Shown: positions 13,190 through 21,185, counted from the first letter of the stretch. The stretch is 22,462 nucleotides of DNA from Candidatus Bipolaricaulota bacterium (GCA_026414955.1 JAOAIA010000004.1:1-22462), one strand, 5' to 3'. Translations and numbers: made by a program. Notes: generated by a model not told the origin, from the letters alone.

Positions 13190-14941
13190 GTGAGACCCTT
13201 TGGCAGAGCCTTCACCCTCACCCCTCGCCCCTCTCCCCTGCGCGGGAGAGGGGTTGGGGGTGAGGGCCTTCTGCTCCTCTTCCCCTTGCTCTTCTTAGTC
13301 ATCTTCTTCTACGCCCCCCTCGCCCACTTGCTCCGCGAGGGCCTCACTAAAGACGGCATCTTCTCTCTGGAATTCATACGAAGAATTCTCACAGACGATT
13401 ACTTCCAACACGTGATTCTCTTCACGCTCTGGCAGGCGTTCTTGAGCACATTGGCGAGCATCGCCCTGGGGCTGCCCTTAGCGTATATCTTGACGCACTA
13501 CGACTTCCCGCTCAAGCGAGTGATTCGCGCCCTGACGATAGTGCCCTTCGTGCTGCCGGCGATCACAGTTGCGCTGGGGTTTGCGTTGCTCTTTGGGCGC
13601 AATGGGTATCTCAATCAGTTCTTAATGAGTCTCTTTGGGCTGAGCGAGCCACCCCTGCCCATTATGTACTCGCTGACGGGAATCGTGCTCGCGCACGCGT
13701 TCTATAACGCACCGATCATCACGCGCACGGTGCACGCCGCGTGGGAGAGGCTCGACCCGCGCTACGAAGAGAGCGCCCGCGCGCTTGGCGCGTCGCGCTT
13801 CTATGTCTTCAAAGATGTCACGCTGCCCATGATCCTGCCGGGGCTGCTCAGCGGCGCCGCACTCGTCTTTATCTTTTGCTTTCTGAGCTTCCCCATAGTC
13901 TTGTCTGTGGGCGGCGGACGGTTCTCAACGATAGAAGTCGAAGTCTATACGAGAGTCGTCACGCGGCTCGATCCCCAGTTTCTCAACTATAAGATCGGCG
14001 CGGCGCTGGCGCTCATCGGGCTGGTGCTCTCGCTGATGATGACATATATCTATCTGCGGATGCAAGGGAGCTTGGCGCGCCAAGCCGAGCACGTGCGCCC
14101 ACGCCCGACGGTGCCGCTCTTTGCCGGGGTGAGAGACTTCCTGCGCCCGACGAAACTTTTACTCTGGCTCTATATGCTTTTCAGTCTTTTGGTCTTCGTC
14201 GGCCCGATGCTGGCCATCGTCGCGGATTCGCTCTGGGAGGATACTCCAACGGGAGGCCGCTGGACTCTGCGTTGGTATTCTTATATCTTTACCCCCGACT
14301 ACGAGGCGCTCTTGGGGGACTCCCCCTTGAGAGCGATTCTGAATAGCCTGAGCTTTGGGCTGGGGGCGACAGCTATCGCCGTGCCGTTGGGATTGATCTT
14401 CGCGTATGTGATCGCGCGGCTGCGCTGGGGAGGGCGCCGGCTCTTCGATACGCTCCTGATGGCCCCCCTAGCGACGTCGTCTATTGTGTTGGCATTTGCG
14501 CTCCTGCGGGCGTTCAACGCGCCGCCGTTCAGGCTCGTGGGCACAGCGACAGCCGTGATCATCGCCCATGCTGTTATTATCTTCCCGTTTATCGTACGGG
14601 CGCTCGTGCCGGTGTTGGAGAATCTCGACATGAAGATTGTCGAGATGGCGCGGAGCTTGGGGGCATCGCGCTGGCGGGCGCTGCGCGAGATCGAGCTGCC
14701 CCTCGTAGCGACGGGGCTGATCGCCGGAGCGGTCTTCGCGTTCGCGCTCAGCTTGGGCGAGATGAGCGCGACGCTCATGCTTGCTCGGCCGGGCCTGAAC
14801 ACCATGCCCGTAGCGGTCTATCGCTTTTTGAGTCAACACTCTCTCGGTGCTCCCAGTGCTATGAGTGTCGTGATGATCGTGGTCTCGGCGCTCGCGTTTG
14901 TCGTGCTGGAGCGCCTTGGCGAGAGAGCACTAAAATTATAA
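13190..14941 (+). CDS. thiP: Thiamine ABC transporter, fused permease
   Basis: A 583-aa inner-membrane permease with two duplicated transport domains, about twelve helices, as in ThiP. Both coupling EAA loops are visible: EESARALGASRFYVFKDVTLP in the first half and VEMARSLGASRWRALREIELP in the second, each followed by the expected Gly. I chose the GTG at 13190, five bases after the stop of the binding-protein gene, with AGGA just upstream. An ATG at 13154 would overlap that gene. Unusually, about residues 9-26 (TLTPRPSPLRGRGVGGEG) are encoded by a palindromic repeat that lies between the start and the first helix (LLLLFPLLFLVIFFYAPL). An alternative start after the repeat is not obvious. Confidence 0.88.
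   Translation: MRPFGRAFTLTPRPSPLRGRGVGGEGLLLLFPLLFLVIFFYAPLAHLLREGLTKDGIFSLEFIRRILTDDYFQHVILFTLWQAFLSTLASIALGLPLAYILTHYDFPLKRVIRALTIVPFVLPAITVALGFALLFGRNGYLNQFLMSLFGLSEPPLPIMYSLTGIVLAHAFYNAPIITRTVHAAWERLDPRYEESARALGASRFYVFKDVTLPMILPGLLSGAALVFIFCFLSFPIVLSVGGGRFSTIEVEVYTRVVTRLDPQFLNYKIGAALALIGLVLSLMMTYIYLRMQGSLARQAEHVRPRPTVPLFAGVRDFLRPTKLLLWLYMLFSLLVFVGPMLAIVADSLWEDTPTGGRWTLRWYSYIFTPDYEALLGDSPLRAILNSLSFGLGATAIAVPLGLIFAYVIARLRWGGRRLFDTLLMAPLATSSIVLAFALLRAFNAPPFRLVGTATAVIIAHAVIIFPFIVRALVPVLENLDMKIVEMARSLGASRWRALREIELPLVATGLIAGAVFAFALSLGEMSATLMLARPGLNTMPVAVYRFLSQHSLGAPSAMSVVMIVVSALAFVVLERLGERALKL
13212..13267. repeat. Palindromic repeat, family A, in-frame copy in thiP
   Basis: An imperfect palindrome of about 55 bases with a pyrimidine-rich left arm (CCCTCACCCC, CCCCTCTCCC) and complementary purine-rich right arm (GGGAGAGGGG, GGGGGTGAGGG) around a short TGCGC loop. 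It is translated in the thiP frame as TPRPSPLRGRGVGGEG, without introducing a stop. Confidence 0.85.
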
Positions 14942-14945
14942 GAAT

Positions 14946-16061
14946 ATGCGCGTTGCGCTCAGAAATATTACGAAGCGGTTCGGGACGACGCTCGCTCTGG
15001 AGAATATCTCTCTGGAAGTAGGCGACGGGGAACTGCTGGCGCTGGTGGGTCCCAGCGGCTGCGGCAAGACGACGATACTGAGACTGATCGCGGGTTTTGA
15101 GACCCCCGATGCGGGAGATATTCTCTTTAATGATCAGAGTGTGCTGGGGGTGCCGCCGGAGCGGCGCGGGGTTGGCTTGGTCTTTCAGAACTACGCGCTC
15201 TTCCCCCATATGAACGTCTTCCAGAACGTCGCGTATGGGCTGAAGTTTGTGACCTCTCCCCTAGCCCCTCCCCTCAAGGGGGAGGGGGTGGGGGGTAGGT
15301 CTTGTGTGCAGGAGCTACTCGATCTTGTGGGCTTGAAAGGGCTAGAGCACCGGATGCCCGCAGAGCTGTCCGCAGGGCAGCAACAGCGCGTCGCGCTTGC
15401 TCGCGCGTTAGCCCCCAATCCCAAAGTGCTCTTGCTCGATGAACCCCTCAGTGCCCTCGATGCCAAGCTGCGCGAGCGCCTGCGCCTCGAGATCAAAAAG
15501 ATTCAGAGATCTCTGAAGATCACGACGCTCTACGTCACCCACGACCAAGAAGAAGCTTTAGCTGTCGCCGACAGGGTTGCGGTCATGAGCGTCGCGCATA
15601 TCGAGCAGATCGGGCCCCCCCAAGAAGTCTATCACGCTCCAGCGACGGAGTTTGTGGCGCGCTTCATCGGGCGGGGCAACCTCGTGACGGGCCAGATCGT
15701 GGGCCGCGACGGAGAGAGCCTCGTGATTTCTGTAGGGGGGAAGATGATCCGCGCTCGCAGTGCTTATGGCAAGCTCAGGCAATCGGTCACCGTGCTCGTG
15801 CGCCCTGAACGAATTCACATCAACCAGCCCGCAGAGAATATACTGATGGGGACGATCAGGGGGATAGAGTTCGCCGGAGATACTCTCTGGGTGCACGTCG
15901 AGGCCGCCGGCACCACGCTCATCGCAAAAGCCAATGCGCTCGACACCACCCTGCACGAGGGCGACATAGTACAGGTGGGGTTTGCAACTTCAGATATCTC
16001 TCTTGTGCCTAGCGATCAAAGATCGCCACCCACACCGTCACAAGAACCGTCACAGCGATAA
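14946..16061 (+). CDS. thiQ: Thiamine ABC transporter, ATPase with TOBE domain
   Basis: A 371-aa nucleotide-binding subunit of the ThiQ/PotA/FbpC group. Walker A GPSGCGKTT, Q-loop VFQNYALFPHMN, signature LSAGQQQRVALARAL, Walker B VLLLDEPLSALD and H-loop YVTHDQEEAL are intact. A C-terminal TOBE-like beta domain (about 235-355) makes it longer than the about 230-aa enterobacterial ThiQ. It starts four bases after the permease stop and lacks its own ribosome-binding site, so it is coupled. Between the Q-loop and the signature, about 17 residues (TSPLAPPLKGEGVGGRS) are encoded by a palindromic repeat and replace the usual charged helix. The last 53 bases overlap the convergent DUF599 gene. Confidence 0.88.
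   Translation: MRVALRNITKRFGTTLALENISLEVGDGELLALVGPSGCGKTTILRLIAGFETPDAGDILFNDQSVLGVPPERRGVGLVFQNYALFPHMNVFQNVAYGLKFVTSPLAPPLKGEGVGGRSCVQELLDLVGLKGLEHRMPAELSAGQQQRVALARALAPNPKVLLLDEPLSALDAKLRERLRLEIKKIQRSLKITTLYVTHDQEEALAVADRVAVMSVAHIEQIGPPQEVYHAPATEFVARFIGRGNLVTGQIVGRDGESLVISVGGKMIRARSAYGKLRQSVTVLVRPERIHINQPAENILMGTIRGIEFAGDTLWVHVEAAGTTLIAKANALDTTLHEGDIVQVGFATSDISLVPSDQRSPPTPSQEPSQR
15251..15301. repeat. Palindromic repeat, family A, in-frame copy in the thiQ-like gene
   Basis: A 51-base imperfect palindrome whose ends GACCT and AGGTC are complementary. It has a pyrimidine-rich left arm (CTCCCCTAGCCCCTCCCC) and purine-rich right arm (GGGGGAGGGGGTGGGGG). Its length is a multiple of three and it carries no stop in the gene frame. 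It is read in the same relative frame as the thiP copy, giving PPLKGEGVGG against SPLRGRGVGG. Confidence 0.85.
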
Positions 16062-16647
16062 AGACCCAGACGTTGAGAAACCAGACAGCCGCGACGACGC
16101 TGTAGATGAACCCGCGCCGCCCCAGCGTGTAGGCGTCGCTGCCGCGCATGAAGAGATCTGTCAGATATTTAGCAGGCTCGGTCCCTTCCATCTCGGCGAG
16201 TGACTTGGGCGAGGCGCTGATGAGCATAGATAAGAGATTGAAGTAACGCAAGGCCGTCAGAAAGCTGAAGAACGAGACGGCTAGCGTAAAGATGATCGTC
16301 CAGATGGGGTAGTCTTGCGGGCGCAGCCCTCGGCTGGACAGCTGGGGCAATTCAACAATCGCCTCCCAGACACCGCTGAAGCTGATAATGAACCCCAACA
16401 AGAGCACACTGGCCGACGCGAGAAACGTCACGGACATAATAATATTGCGCACCTGGTGCACGACGAGCAGGTGATCGCCCGCTTCGATGGCGTGGAGTAG
16501 AGCACCAGCGACGGCCTGGCGCATCCGGCCCTTGCGCGTGGCATACGCTCTCCGGCGCGATAGATAAAAATAGACAAAGTGATAGCCATAAAAACAGCCG
16601 AAGAACGTGACCAGCGCAATTACTGTCTCTGGTGTGAGGGTCTGCAT
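16009..16647 (-). CDS. DUF599 family membrane protein
   Basis: A 212-aa integral membrane protein with about four helices. The segment VHQVRNIIMSVTFLASASVLLLG and the following LRYFNLLSMLISASP and RRGFIYSVVAAVWFLNVWVF stretches match my recollection of the DUF599 (PF04654) pattern of conserved RN, TFLAS and aromatic residues. The function of the family is unknown. A good promoter lies just upstream with a leader of only a few bases. The 3' end overlaps the convergent thiQ-like gene by 53 bases, so antisense transcription there is possible. Confidence 0.78.
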   Translation of the reverse strand: MQTLTPETVIALVTFFGCFYGYHFVYFYLSRRRAYATRKGRMRQAVAGALLHAIEAGDHLLVVHQVRNIIMSVTFLASASVLLLGFIISFSGVWEAIVELPQLSSRGLRPQDYPIWTIIFTLAVSFFSFLTALRYFNLLSMLISASPKSLAEMEGTEPAKYLTDLFMRGSDAYTLGRRGFIYSVVAAVWFLNVWVFIAVTVLVTVWVAIFDR

Positions 16648-16660
16648 AATGCTCGCTTTT

Positions 16661-16689
16661 GTTATACTCTATCTGAGCGGCCTTGGCAA
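16661..16689 (-). promoter_or_regulatory. Promoter of the DUF599 gene
   Basis: Minus-strand -35 TTGCCA (16689-16684, 5 of 6), 17-base spacer and -10 TATAAC (16666-16661, 5 of 6). Thirteen bases separate the -10 from the ATG, so the leader is about six bases and too short for a normal ribosome-binding site. Confidence 0.65.
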
Positions 16690-16693
16690 TCGG

Positions 16694-17536
16694 TTAGCTC
16701 AAATATCTGCGCGCTATGGGATAAAAATCTAATACTAAGTGATACCGTTCGCGCACGATCTTATTAGAATTCTTCCCCAGGAGCCGCGAGCCGCTCCCCA
16801 GGGCTGCTAAGTAGACGCGATAGAGCAAATCGGCATCGTCGTAGCGCCGACGCAGATAGGCGAAGACGCGCTCGGCGTTCTGCGGGTCGCGGCGGTAGAG
16901 ATAGAATCGGAGAATGGTGCTCAGGTCTTTGGCCGGGTCGCCAACCCCGTATTTTTCGAGATCATAAGCGAGCCAAGGACCACCGAGCAAGACATGCTTG
17001 GGCGAGATATCCCCCACGATCTTGCTGAGCACAGAAAGCTTAGGATAAGGAAGATCAGGGGCATTGCACACTATCGAACGTTCTCGCAGCAGCCGGAGCG
17101 CCAGCGGCGCTTGCACCGCTGCGAGGCTATCAAAGTATAGCTCTGCGATCCGATCATACGCTGCCTGGTCGCCCGTGTAGAGGAGTCTCTCGCAGAGCAC
17201 CCGCAGCTCTGAGGGGATCGGCTGGGCATGGCGCGCGATCAGCCGATCCCATCTTATGAGAATATCGTCCCATTCGTGAGGGGAGAAGTCATAGCTCGGC
17301 TGGGGCTGCGCGACGCGGGCCTGCTCGATGCAGAGCATCTCCAAGCTGTTGGCAAGGACTCTGCCAAAGCCGACGACGCGCGCCGGGGGGAAGAGATCGG
17401 GGTTTTCCCGATGGGCCGATTCGTAGCTTTGCGCAATAGCTGAGAGAGGGCGCGGCCCTCCCGCCCGATAGACCTTCCAGACGCACTCTGCACCGGCCCA
17501 CACTAGACTTTTGGGGCCGTTGTGTATGAGCTTCAC
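16694..17536 (-). CDS. APH-like (protein kinase fold) phosphotransferase family protein
   Basis: A 280-aa protein resembling aminoglycoside/choline phosphotransferases. The N-terminal AECVWKVYR carries a candidate ATP-binding lysine (Lys21). The catalytic loop reads VGDISPKHVL (Asp176), where the family usually has HGDxxxxN, so the His is Val and the Asn is His. The second metal motif, DLEKYGVGDPAKDL (192-205), is well preserved. Substrate unknown; small-molecule or sugar kinases and inactive scaffolds are all possible. The start is GTG at 17536, with a -10 box six bases upstream and no ribosome-binding site. It diverges from lon. It ends four bases before the -35 of the DUF599 gene on the same strand. 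Confidence 0.65.
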   Translation of the reverse strand: MKLIHNGPKSLVWAGAECVWKVYRAGGPRPLSAIAQSYESAHRENPDLFPPARVVGFGRVLANSLEMLCIEQARVAQPQPSYDFSPHEWDDILIRWDRLIARHAQPIPSELRVLCERLLYTGDQAAYDRIAELYFDSLAAVQAPLALRLLRERSIVCNAPDLPYPKLSVLSKIVGDISPKHVLLGGPWLAYDLEKYGVGDPAKDLSTILRFYLYRRDPQNAERVFAYLRRRYDDADLLYRVYLAALGSGSRLLGKNSNKIVRERYHLVLDFYPIARRYLS

Positions 17537-17542
17537 AGCCGT

Positions 17543-17571
17543 AGCATACGCGCCCCCGCGTCGTGCTGCAA
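17543..17571 (-). promoter_or_regulatory. Candidate leaderless promoter of the APH-like gene
   Basis: Minus-strand TTGCAG (17571-17566), 17-base spacer and TATGCT (17548-17543). Six bases follow before the GTG start, so transcription would begin at the start codon. Confidence 0.5.
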
Positions 17572-17584
17572 GCCAGCCCGGTGC

Positions 17585-17613
17585 TTGACAGTCGCCCGCA
17601 CCGAAAGTACAAT
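17585..17613 (+). promoter_or_regulatory. Promoter of lon
   Basis: Perfect -35 TTGACA (17585-17590), 17-base spacer and -10 TACAAT (17608-17613, 5 of 6). The predicted leader is about 55 bases. No CIRCE or HAIR heat-shock operator is visible in it, so basal sigma-70 transcription is the simplest reading. Confidence 0.8.
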
Positions 17614-17674
17614 AAAACCCAGCACGTGGGAGAGAAAGTCCCTTGGAACTCTGTGAAAGGCAGGTGCCCCCTCG

Positions 17675-20047
17675 GTGGACTCTCTAACACCCCCAGCAGG
17701 GTTTGAATTGATTGATACAAACCGTGTCGAATTTCCCACGGTCTTGCCCATCTTGCCGTTGAAGAATACGGTGGTCTTTCCGCACTCGGTCTTGCCCCTG
17801 ACGGTGGGCCGCGAAAGCTCGGTCAAGCTCATCGAAGAGGCCCTGGCGGGCACGAGGATCATCGGGGTACTCACGCAACGCGATCCCAACGTCGAACACC
17901 CTACGCCTCAAGACGTCTATCACGTCGGGACAGTCTGCAAGATCGCCCGCGTGATGAAGACCCCCAACAACGCGCTCCTGCTCTGGGTGCAGGGGCTTAG
18001 TCGGTTCGCCGTCGCGGTCTTCACCCAACAGACCCCTTACTTAGTCGCCCAGATCGAGCCATTGGAATCCGTGGTCGAGCACGACATCGAAATCGAGGCG
18101 CTCAGCAAGCAGGTGGCGGCGCTCTTCCAGAAGATGCTCTCGCTCATGCCCAACCCGCACATGGAGATCCACGCCATGGCTTCCAGCCTGAGCGATCCGG
18201 GACATCTCGCAGACTTTATCACGGCCAACCTCGACATCGAGGTCGAAGCGAAGCAGCAAGTCTTAGAGACCCTGAACGTCAAAGAGCGCCTCACGCTTGT
18301 CCTGCGCTTGCTTGAAGAAGAGAACGAGATCCTCGAGGTCGGTTCGCGCATTCACTCTCGGGTGCAGGAGGAGATCGGGCGATCCACCCGTGAGCGCATC
18401 CTGCGCGAGCAGATGGAAGCGATCAAGAAAGAGCTGGGCGAGGAAGAAGGCCCGGAGATCGAAGAGCTGCGGCGCAAGATCAAGCACGCGAAGATGCCCA
18501 AGGACGCCGAAAAAGAGGCCCTGCGCGAGCTGGATCGCCTGGCGCAGATGCACCCCAGCTCGGCGGAGTACACGGTCTCGCGCACCTATTTGGATTGGCT
18601 GATTGCGCTGCCGTGGTCGAAGACCACCAAAGATCTGCTGGAGATCGCGCGGGCACGGCAGATCCTTGACGAGGATCATTATAACTTGGAGAAAGTGAAG
18701 GAGCGCATCTTAGAGTATCTCGCGGTCCTGAAGCTCAAGCGCGATATGAAGGGGCCGATATTGTGTTTAGTCGGGCCGCCGGGGGTGGGGAAGACGTCGC
18801 TAGGGCGCTCGATTGCCCGTGCGTTGGGGAGAAAGTTCGTGCGCATCTCACTGGGAGGTGTGCGCGATGAAGCCGAGATTCGTGGGCATCGCCGCACCTA
18901 TGTCGGGGCGCTGCCGGGACGCATCATTCAAGGGCTTCGTCGGGCGAACTCGAAGAACCCCGTCTTCATGCTCGACGAGATAGATAAGATGAGCAGCGAC
19001 TTCCGTGGTGATCCCGCGGCGGCGCTGTTAGAAGTCCTCGATCCCGAACAGAATAGTAACTTCACGGATCACTACTTGGATCTGCCGTTTGATCTGTCGC
19101 GGGTGCTCTTCATCACCACGGCGAACGTCTTGTACACGATCCCCAGCCCGCTGTTGGATCGCATGGAGGTGCTCGAACTGCCGGGGTACTCCGAAGACGA
19201 GAAAGTCCAGATCGCGCAGCGATATCTCATCCCTAAGCAGATTAAAGCCCACGGGCTGCGTGCACACCAAGTCGAGTTCAGCGACGCCGCCATACGTCAG
19301 ATTATTCGCGACTATACTCATGAAGCTGGAGTAAGAAACTTAGAGCGCGAGATCGGGGCAGTCTGTCGCAAGATCGCCGTGCAAGTTGCTGAAAAGAAAG
19401 ACCGTTCCAGACGGTTTATCGAAGCCCCCGATGTCAGCAAGATGCTCGGCCCACCAAAGTATTTCTCTGAGGTCTCGGAGCGCCTGACGAAATCTGGGGT
19501 AGCAATAGGCATGGTGGTCACCCAAGTCGGCGGGGATATCGTCTTCATCGAAGCGACGAAGATGAAGGGCAAGGGCGAACTCAAGCTCACGGGCCAGTTG
19601 GGCGAAGTGATGCGCGAGTCCGCTCAAGCAGCCCTTAGCTATATTCGTGCCAACGCCGAACAGTTAGGCATAGACCCGGACTTCTTCGCCCATCACGATA
19701 TTCACATTCACGTGCCTGAAGGGGCTATCCCCAAGGACGGCCCCTCGGCGGGGGTGACGCTGGTGACGGCCTTGGTCTCGCTCTTGACCGACACTCCCGT
19801 GCCAGCCGACTTAGCCATGACCGGCGAGATCACCCTGCGGGGCAAGGTCTTGCCCGTCGGCGGCGTCCGCGAAAAAGTGCTGGCAGCCCATCGCACCGGC
19901 ATCAAGACGGTGATCTTGCCCAAGCGCAACGAAAAAGACTTAGAAGAGCTGCCCCAGAACGTCAGAGAAGCTCTACGGATCGAGTTTGTCGAGGAGATCT
20001 CGGACGTCTTAGAGATTGCACTGCCCCGCTATGCTCCAGTCCCCTAA
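17675..20047 (+). CDS. lon: ATP-dependent protease Lon
   Basis: A 790-aa cytoplasmic AAA+ serine protease that degrades damaged and regulatory proteins. The N-terminal LON substrate-binding domain starts at about residue 25 (VLPILPLKNTVVFPHSVLPL) and a coiled helical region follows (about 200-300). Walker A GPPGVGKTS is at 367-375, with Walker B VFMLDEIDK, then the sensor and arginine region. The C-terminal protease domain contains the catalytic dyad Ser691 in PKDGPSAGVT and Lys734 in REKVLAAHR, 43 residues apart as in E. coli Lon. Length is normal for LonA. The start is GTG at 17675; AAAGG lies a little far upstream, so the start is less sure than the gene. It overlaps the following PIG-L deacetylase gene. 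Confidence 0.97.
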   Translation: MDSLTPPAGFELIDTNRVEFPTVLPILPLKNTVVFPHSVLPLTVGRESSVKLIEEALAGTRIIGVLTQRDPNVEHPTPQDVYHVGTVCKIARVMKTPNNALLLWVQGLSRFAVAVFTQQTPYLVAQIEPLESVVEHDIEIEALSKQVAALFQKMLSLMPNPHMEIHAMASSLSDPGHLADFITANLDIEVEAKQQVLETLNVKERLTLVLRLLEEENEILEVGSRIHSRVQEEIGRSTRERILREQMEAIKKELGEEEGPEIEELRRKIKHAKMPKDAEKEALRELDRLAQMHPSSAEYTVSRTYLDWLIALPWSKTTKDLLEIARARQILDEDHYNLEKVKERILEYLAVLKLKRDMKGPILCLVGPPGVGKTSLGRSIARALGRKFVRISLGGVRDEAEIRGHRRTYVGALPGRIIQGLRRANSKNPVFMLDEIDKMSSDFRGDPAAALLEVLDPEQNSNFTDHYLDLPFDLSRVLFITTANVLYTIPSPLLDRMEVLELPGYSEDEKVQIAQRYLIPKQIKAHGLRAHQVEFSDAAIRQIIRDYTHEAGVRNLEREIGAVCRKIAVQVAEKKDRSRRFIEAPDVSKMLGPPKYFSEVSERLTKSGVAIGMVVTQVGGDIVFIEATKMKGKGELKLTGQLGEVMRESAQAALSYIRANAEQLGIDPDFFAHHDIHIHVPEGAIPKDGPSAGVTLVTALVSLLTDTPVPADLAMTGEITLRGKVLPVGGVREKVLAAHRTGIKTVILPKRNEKDLEELPQNVREALRIEFVEEISDVLEIALPRYAPVP

Positions 20048-20807
20048 GCGCCGAATTCTCGTGATCGCGCCGCACCCCGACGACGAAGCCCTCGCCACCG
20101 GCGGGGTCATCCAAGAGCATCGGCGCCAAGGGCACATCGTCACAATTCTCTTGATGACATGTGGGGATGGGCAACGGCGCGGGTTGCTGCTGCCCTCGAA
20201 ACACTTCTTGCGTCTTGGGGAGCGCCGCTATCGCGAGTCGCTCGAAGCTCTGAGACTTTTAGGAGTGCCGGAGAAGCGCGTGATCGCGCTGGGGTATCCC
20301 GACCGGGGACTGGCCCATCTGTGCGTAGACGGGCAGACACCCTACACGTCGCGCTATACGAAGGTCTGCGCTGTGCCGTATGAGTGGGCCTACAGCCCCG
20401 GTGCGCCCTATCTCCGTGAGTCTGTCCTGTGCGATCTCAAAGAGATTTTAGAGCGCGAGCGCCCCGATATTCTCTATCTGCCCCATCCTCAAGATCGCCA
20501 CAGCGATCATCGGGCGACGTATCTGTTGGCCCAAGCAGCCCTGAGAACTCTCAATGGAGAAGTGGAGCGACGGCACTATCTCATTCATTACAGAGCGTGG
20601 CCGCTGCCGGTGGGCAAGTATCCTCAGCGACGTCTGCTTCCCCCGCGGAGCCTGCGCGACGGCGCGGCGTGGCTGGCGCACGAGCTGCGCCCGGAGCAGA
20701 TCGAGCGCAAGCTCCAAGCGATCCGGTGCTATCGCAGCCAGACGCAATATATCGAAGACCATCTGTTGAGCTTTGTGCGGTGCAACGAGTTGTTTGCCCT
20801 CGGGTAG
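20031..20807 (+). CDS. PIG-L family (LmbE-like) N-acetylglucosamine deacetylase
   Basis: A 258-aa zinc-dependent de-N-acetylase. The family signature APHPDDE is at residues 13-19, with His15 and Asp18 as zinc ligands and Asp17 as catalytic base. The third ligand region, PHPQDRHSDH, is at 151-160. Relatives act in bacillithiol (BshB), mycothiol (MshB), lincomycin or glycolipid pathways. Nothing here chooses among them. The ATG at 20031 overlaps the lon stop by 17 bases; a TTG at 20016 is an alternative. There is no clear ribosome-binding site, so coupling to lon is likely. Its TAG stop codon lies inside a 28-bp perfect palindrome. Confidence 0.88.
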   Translation: MLQSPKRRILVIAPHPDDEALATGGVIQEHRRQGHIVTILLMTCGDGQRRGLLLPSKHFLRLGERRYRESLEALRLLGVPEKRVIALGYPDRGLAHLCVDGQTPYTSRYTKVCAVPYEWAYSPGAPYLRESVLCDLKEILERERPDILYLPHPQDRHSDHRATYLLAQAALRTLNGEVERRHYLIHYRAWPLPVGKYPQRRLLPPRSLRDGAAWLAHELRPEQIERKLQAIRCYRSQTQYIEDHLLSFVRCNELFALG

Positions 20808-20831
20808 GGGCGACCGGCCGGTCGCCCCTAC
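20804..20831. repeat. Perfect 28-bp palindrome, family B
   Basis: Each 14-base arm begins GTAGGGGCGACCGG and the second is its exact reverse complement. It contains the stop codon of the PIG-L gene (20805-20807), and the stop of the convergent zincin gene begins at the very next base (20832). It can fold into a strong hairpin on either strand, so it may act as a bidirectional transcription end or mRNA 3' protection. No U-run follows. A near-identical copy lies at 22230. Confidence 0.9.
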
Positions 20832-21179
20832 TCAGGTTTCGTCTTCCAAGGCGGCTAATTGGTCCTCGTCCAGCCCAAAGTAGTGCCCAATCTCATGCAT
20901 GACCGTAATGCGAACCTGGCGGCGAATCTCATCGGCATCGCCGTGGGCGAGCGCCTCGATGTTCTTTTGAAAGATATAGATAATATCGGGCTGGATCTGA
21001 TCGGAGAAGACCGAGCGCTCCGTCAGGGGGACGCCGTGATACAACCCTAACAGATCATCATCGGGAGGATCGGGACGATCTTCGATGACGATCATCACGT
21101 TCTGGAGGCGCTCTTTAAAAAACTTGGGCAGGCTCTCGACGGCCTCCCAGACGAGTCGTTCAAACTGCGCGCGGGTCAT
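20832..21179 (-). CDS. Minimal zincin-type metallopeptidase (PF06262-like)
   Basis: A 115-aa protein whose C-terminal region holds the zinc-protease motif HEIGHYFGLDED, an HExxHxxxxxD site in which two His and the distal Asp bind zinc and Glu is catalytic. Size and spacing agree with the short bacterial minimal zincin family, whose substrates are unknown. The central YHGVPLTERSVFSDQIQPDIIYIF stretch also fits that family. I chose the ATG at 21179 over one at 21236 because homology begins there and a near-consensus promoter ends six bases upstream. It diverges from the secreted protein at 21248 and shares its -35 region. It ends immediately beside a family B palindrome. Confidence 0.87.
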   Translation of the reverse strand: MTRAQFERLVWEAVESLPKFFKERLQNVMIVIEDRPDPPDDDLLGLYHGVPLTERSVFSDQIQPDIIYIFQKNIEALAHGDADEIRRQVRITVMHEIGHYFGLDEDQLAALEDET

Positions 21180-21185
21180 GCTTAG

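Noticed and set aside
17614..17674. Heat-shock operator (CIRCE or HAIR) in the lon leader
   Set aside because: I looked for TTAGCACTC/GAGTGCTAA and CTTGAGT/ACTCAAG pairs and found none. CAGCACGTGGG is only a superficial resemblance.
18263..18679. Minus-strand 138-codon open frame opposite lon
   Set aside because: Antisense shadow of a conserved Lon region with no motif or promoter.
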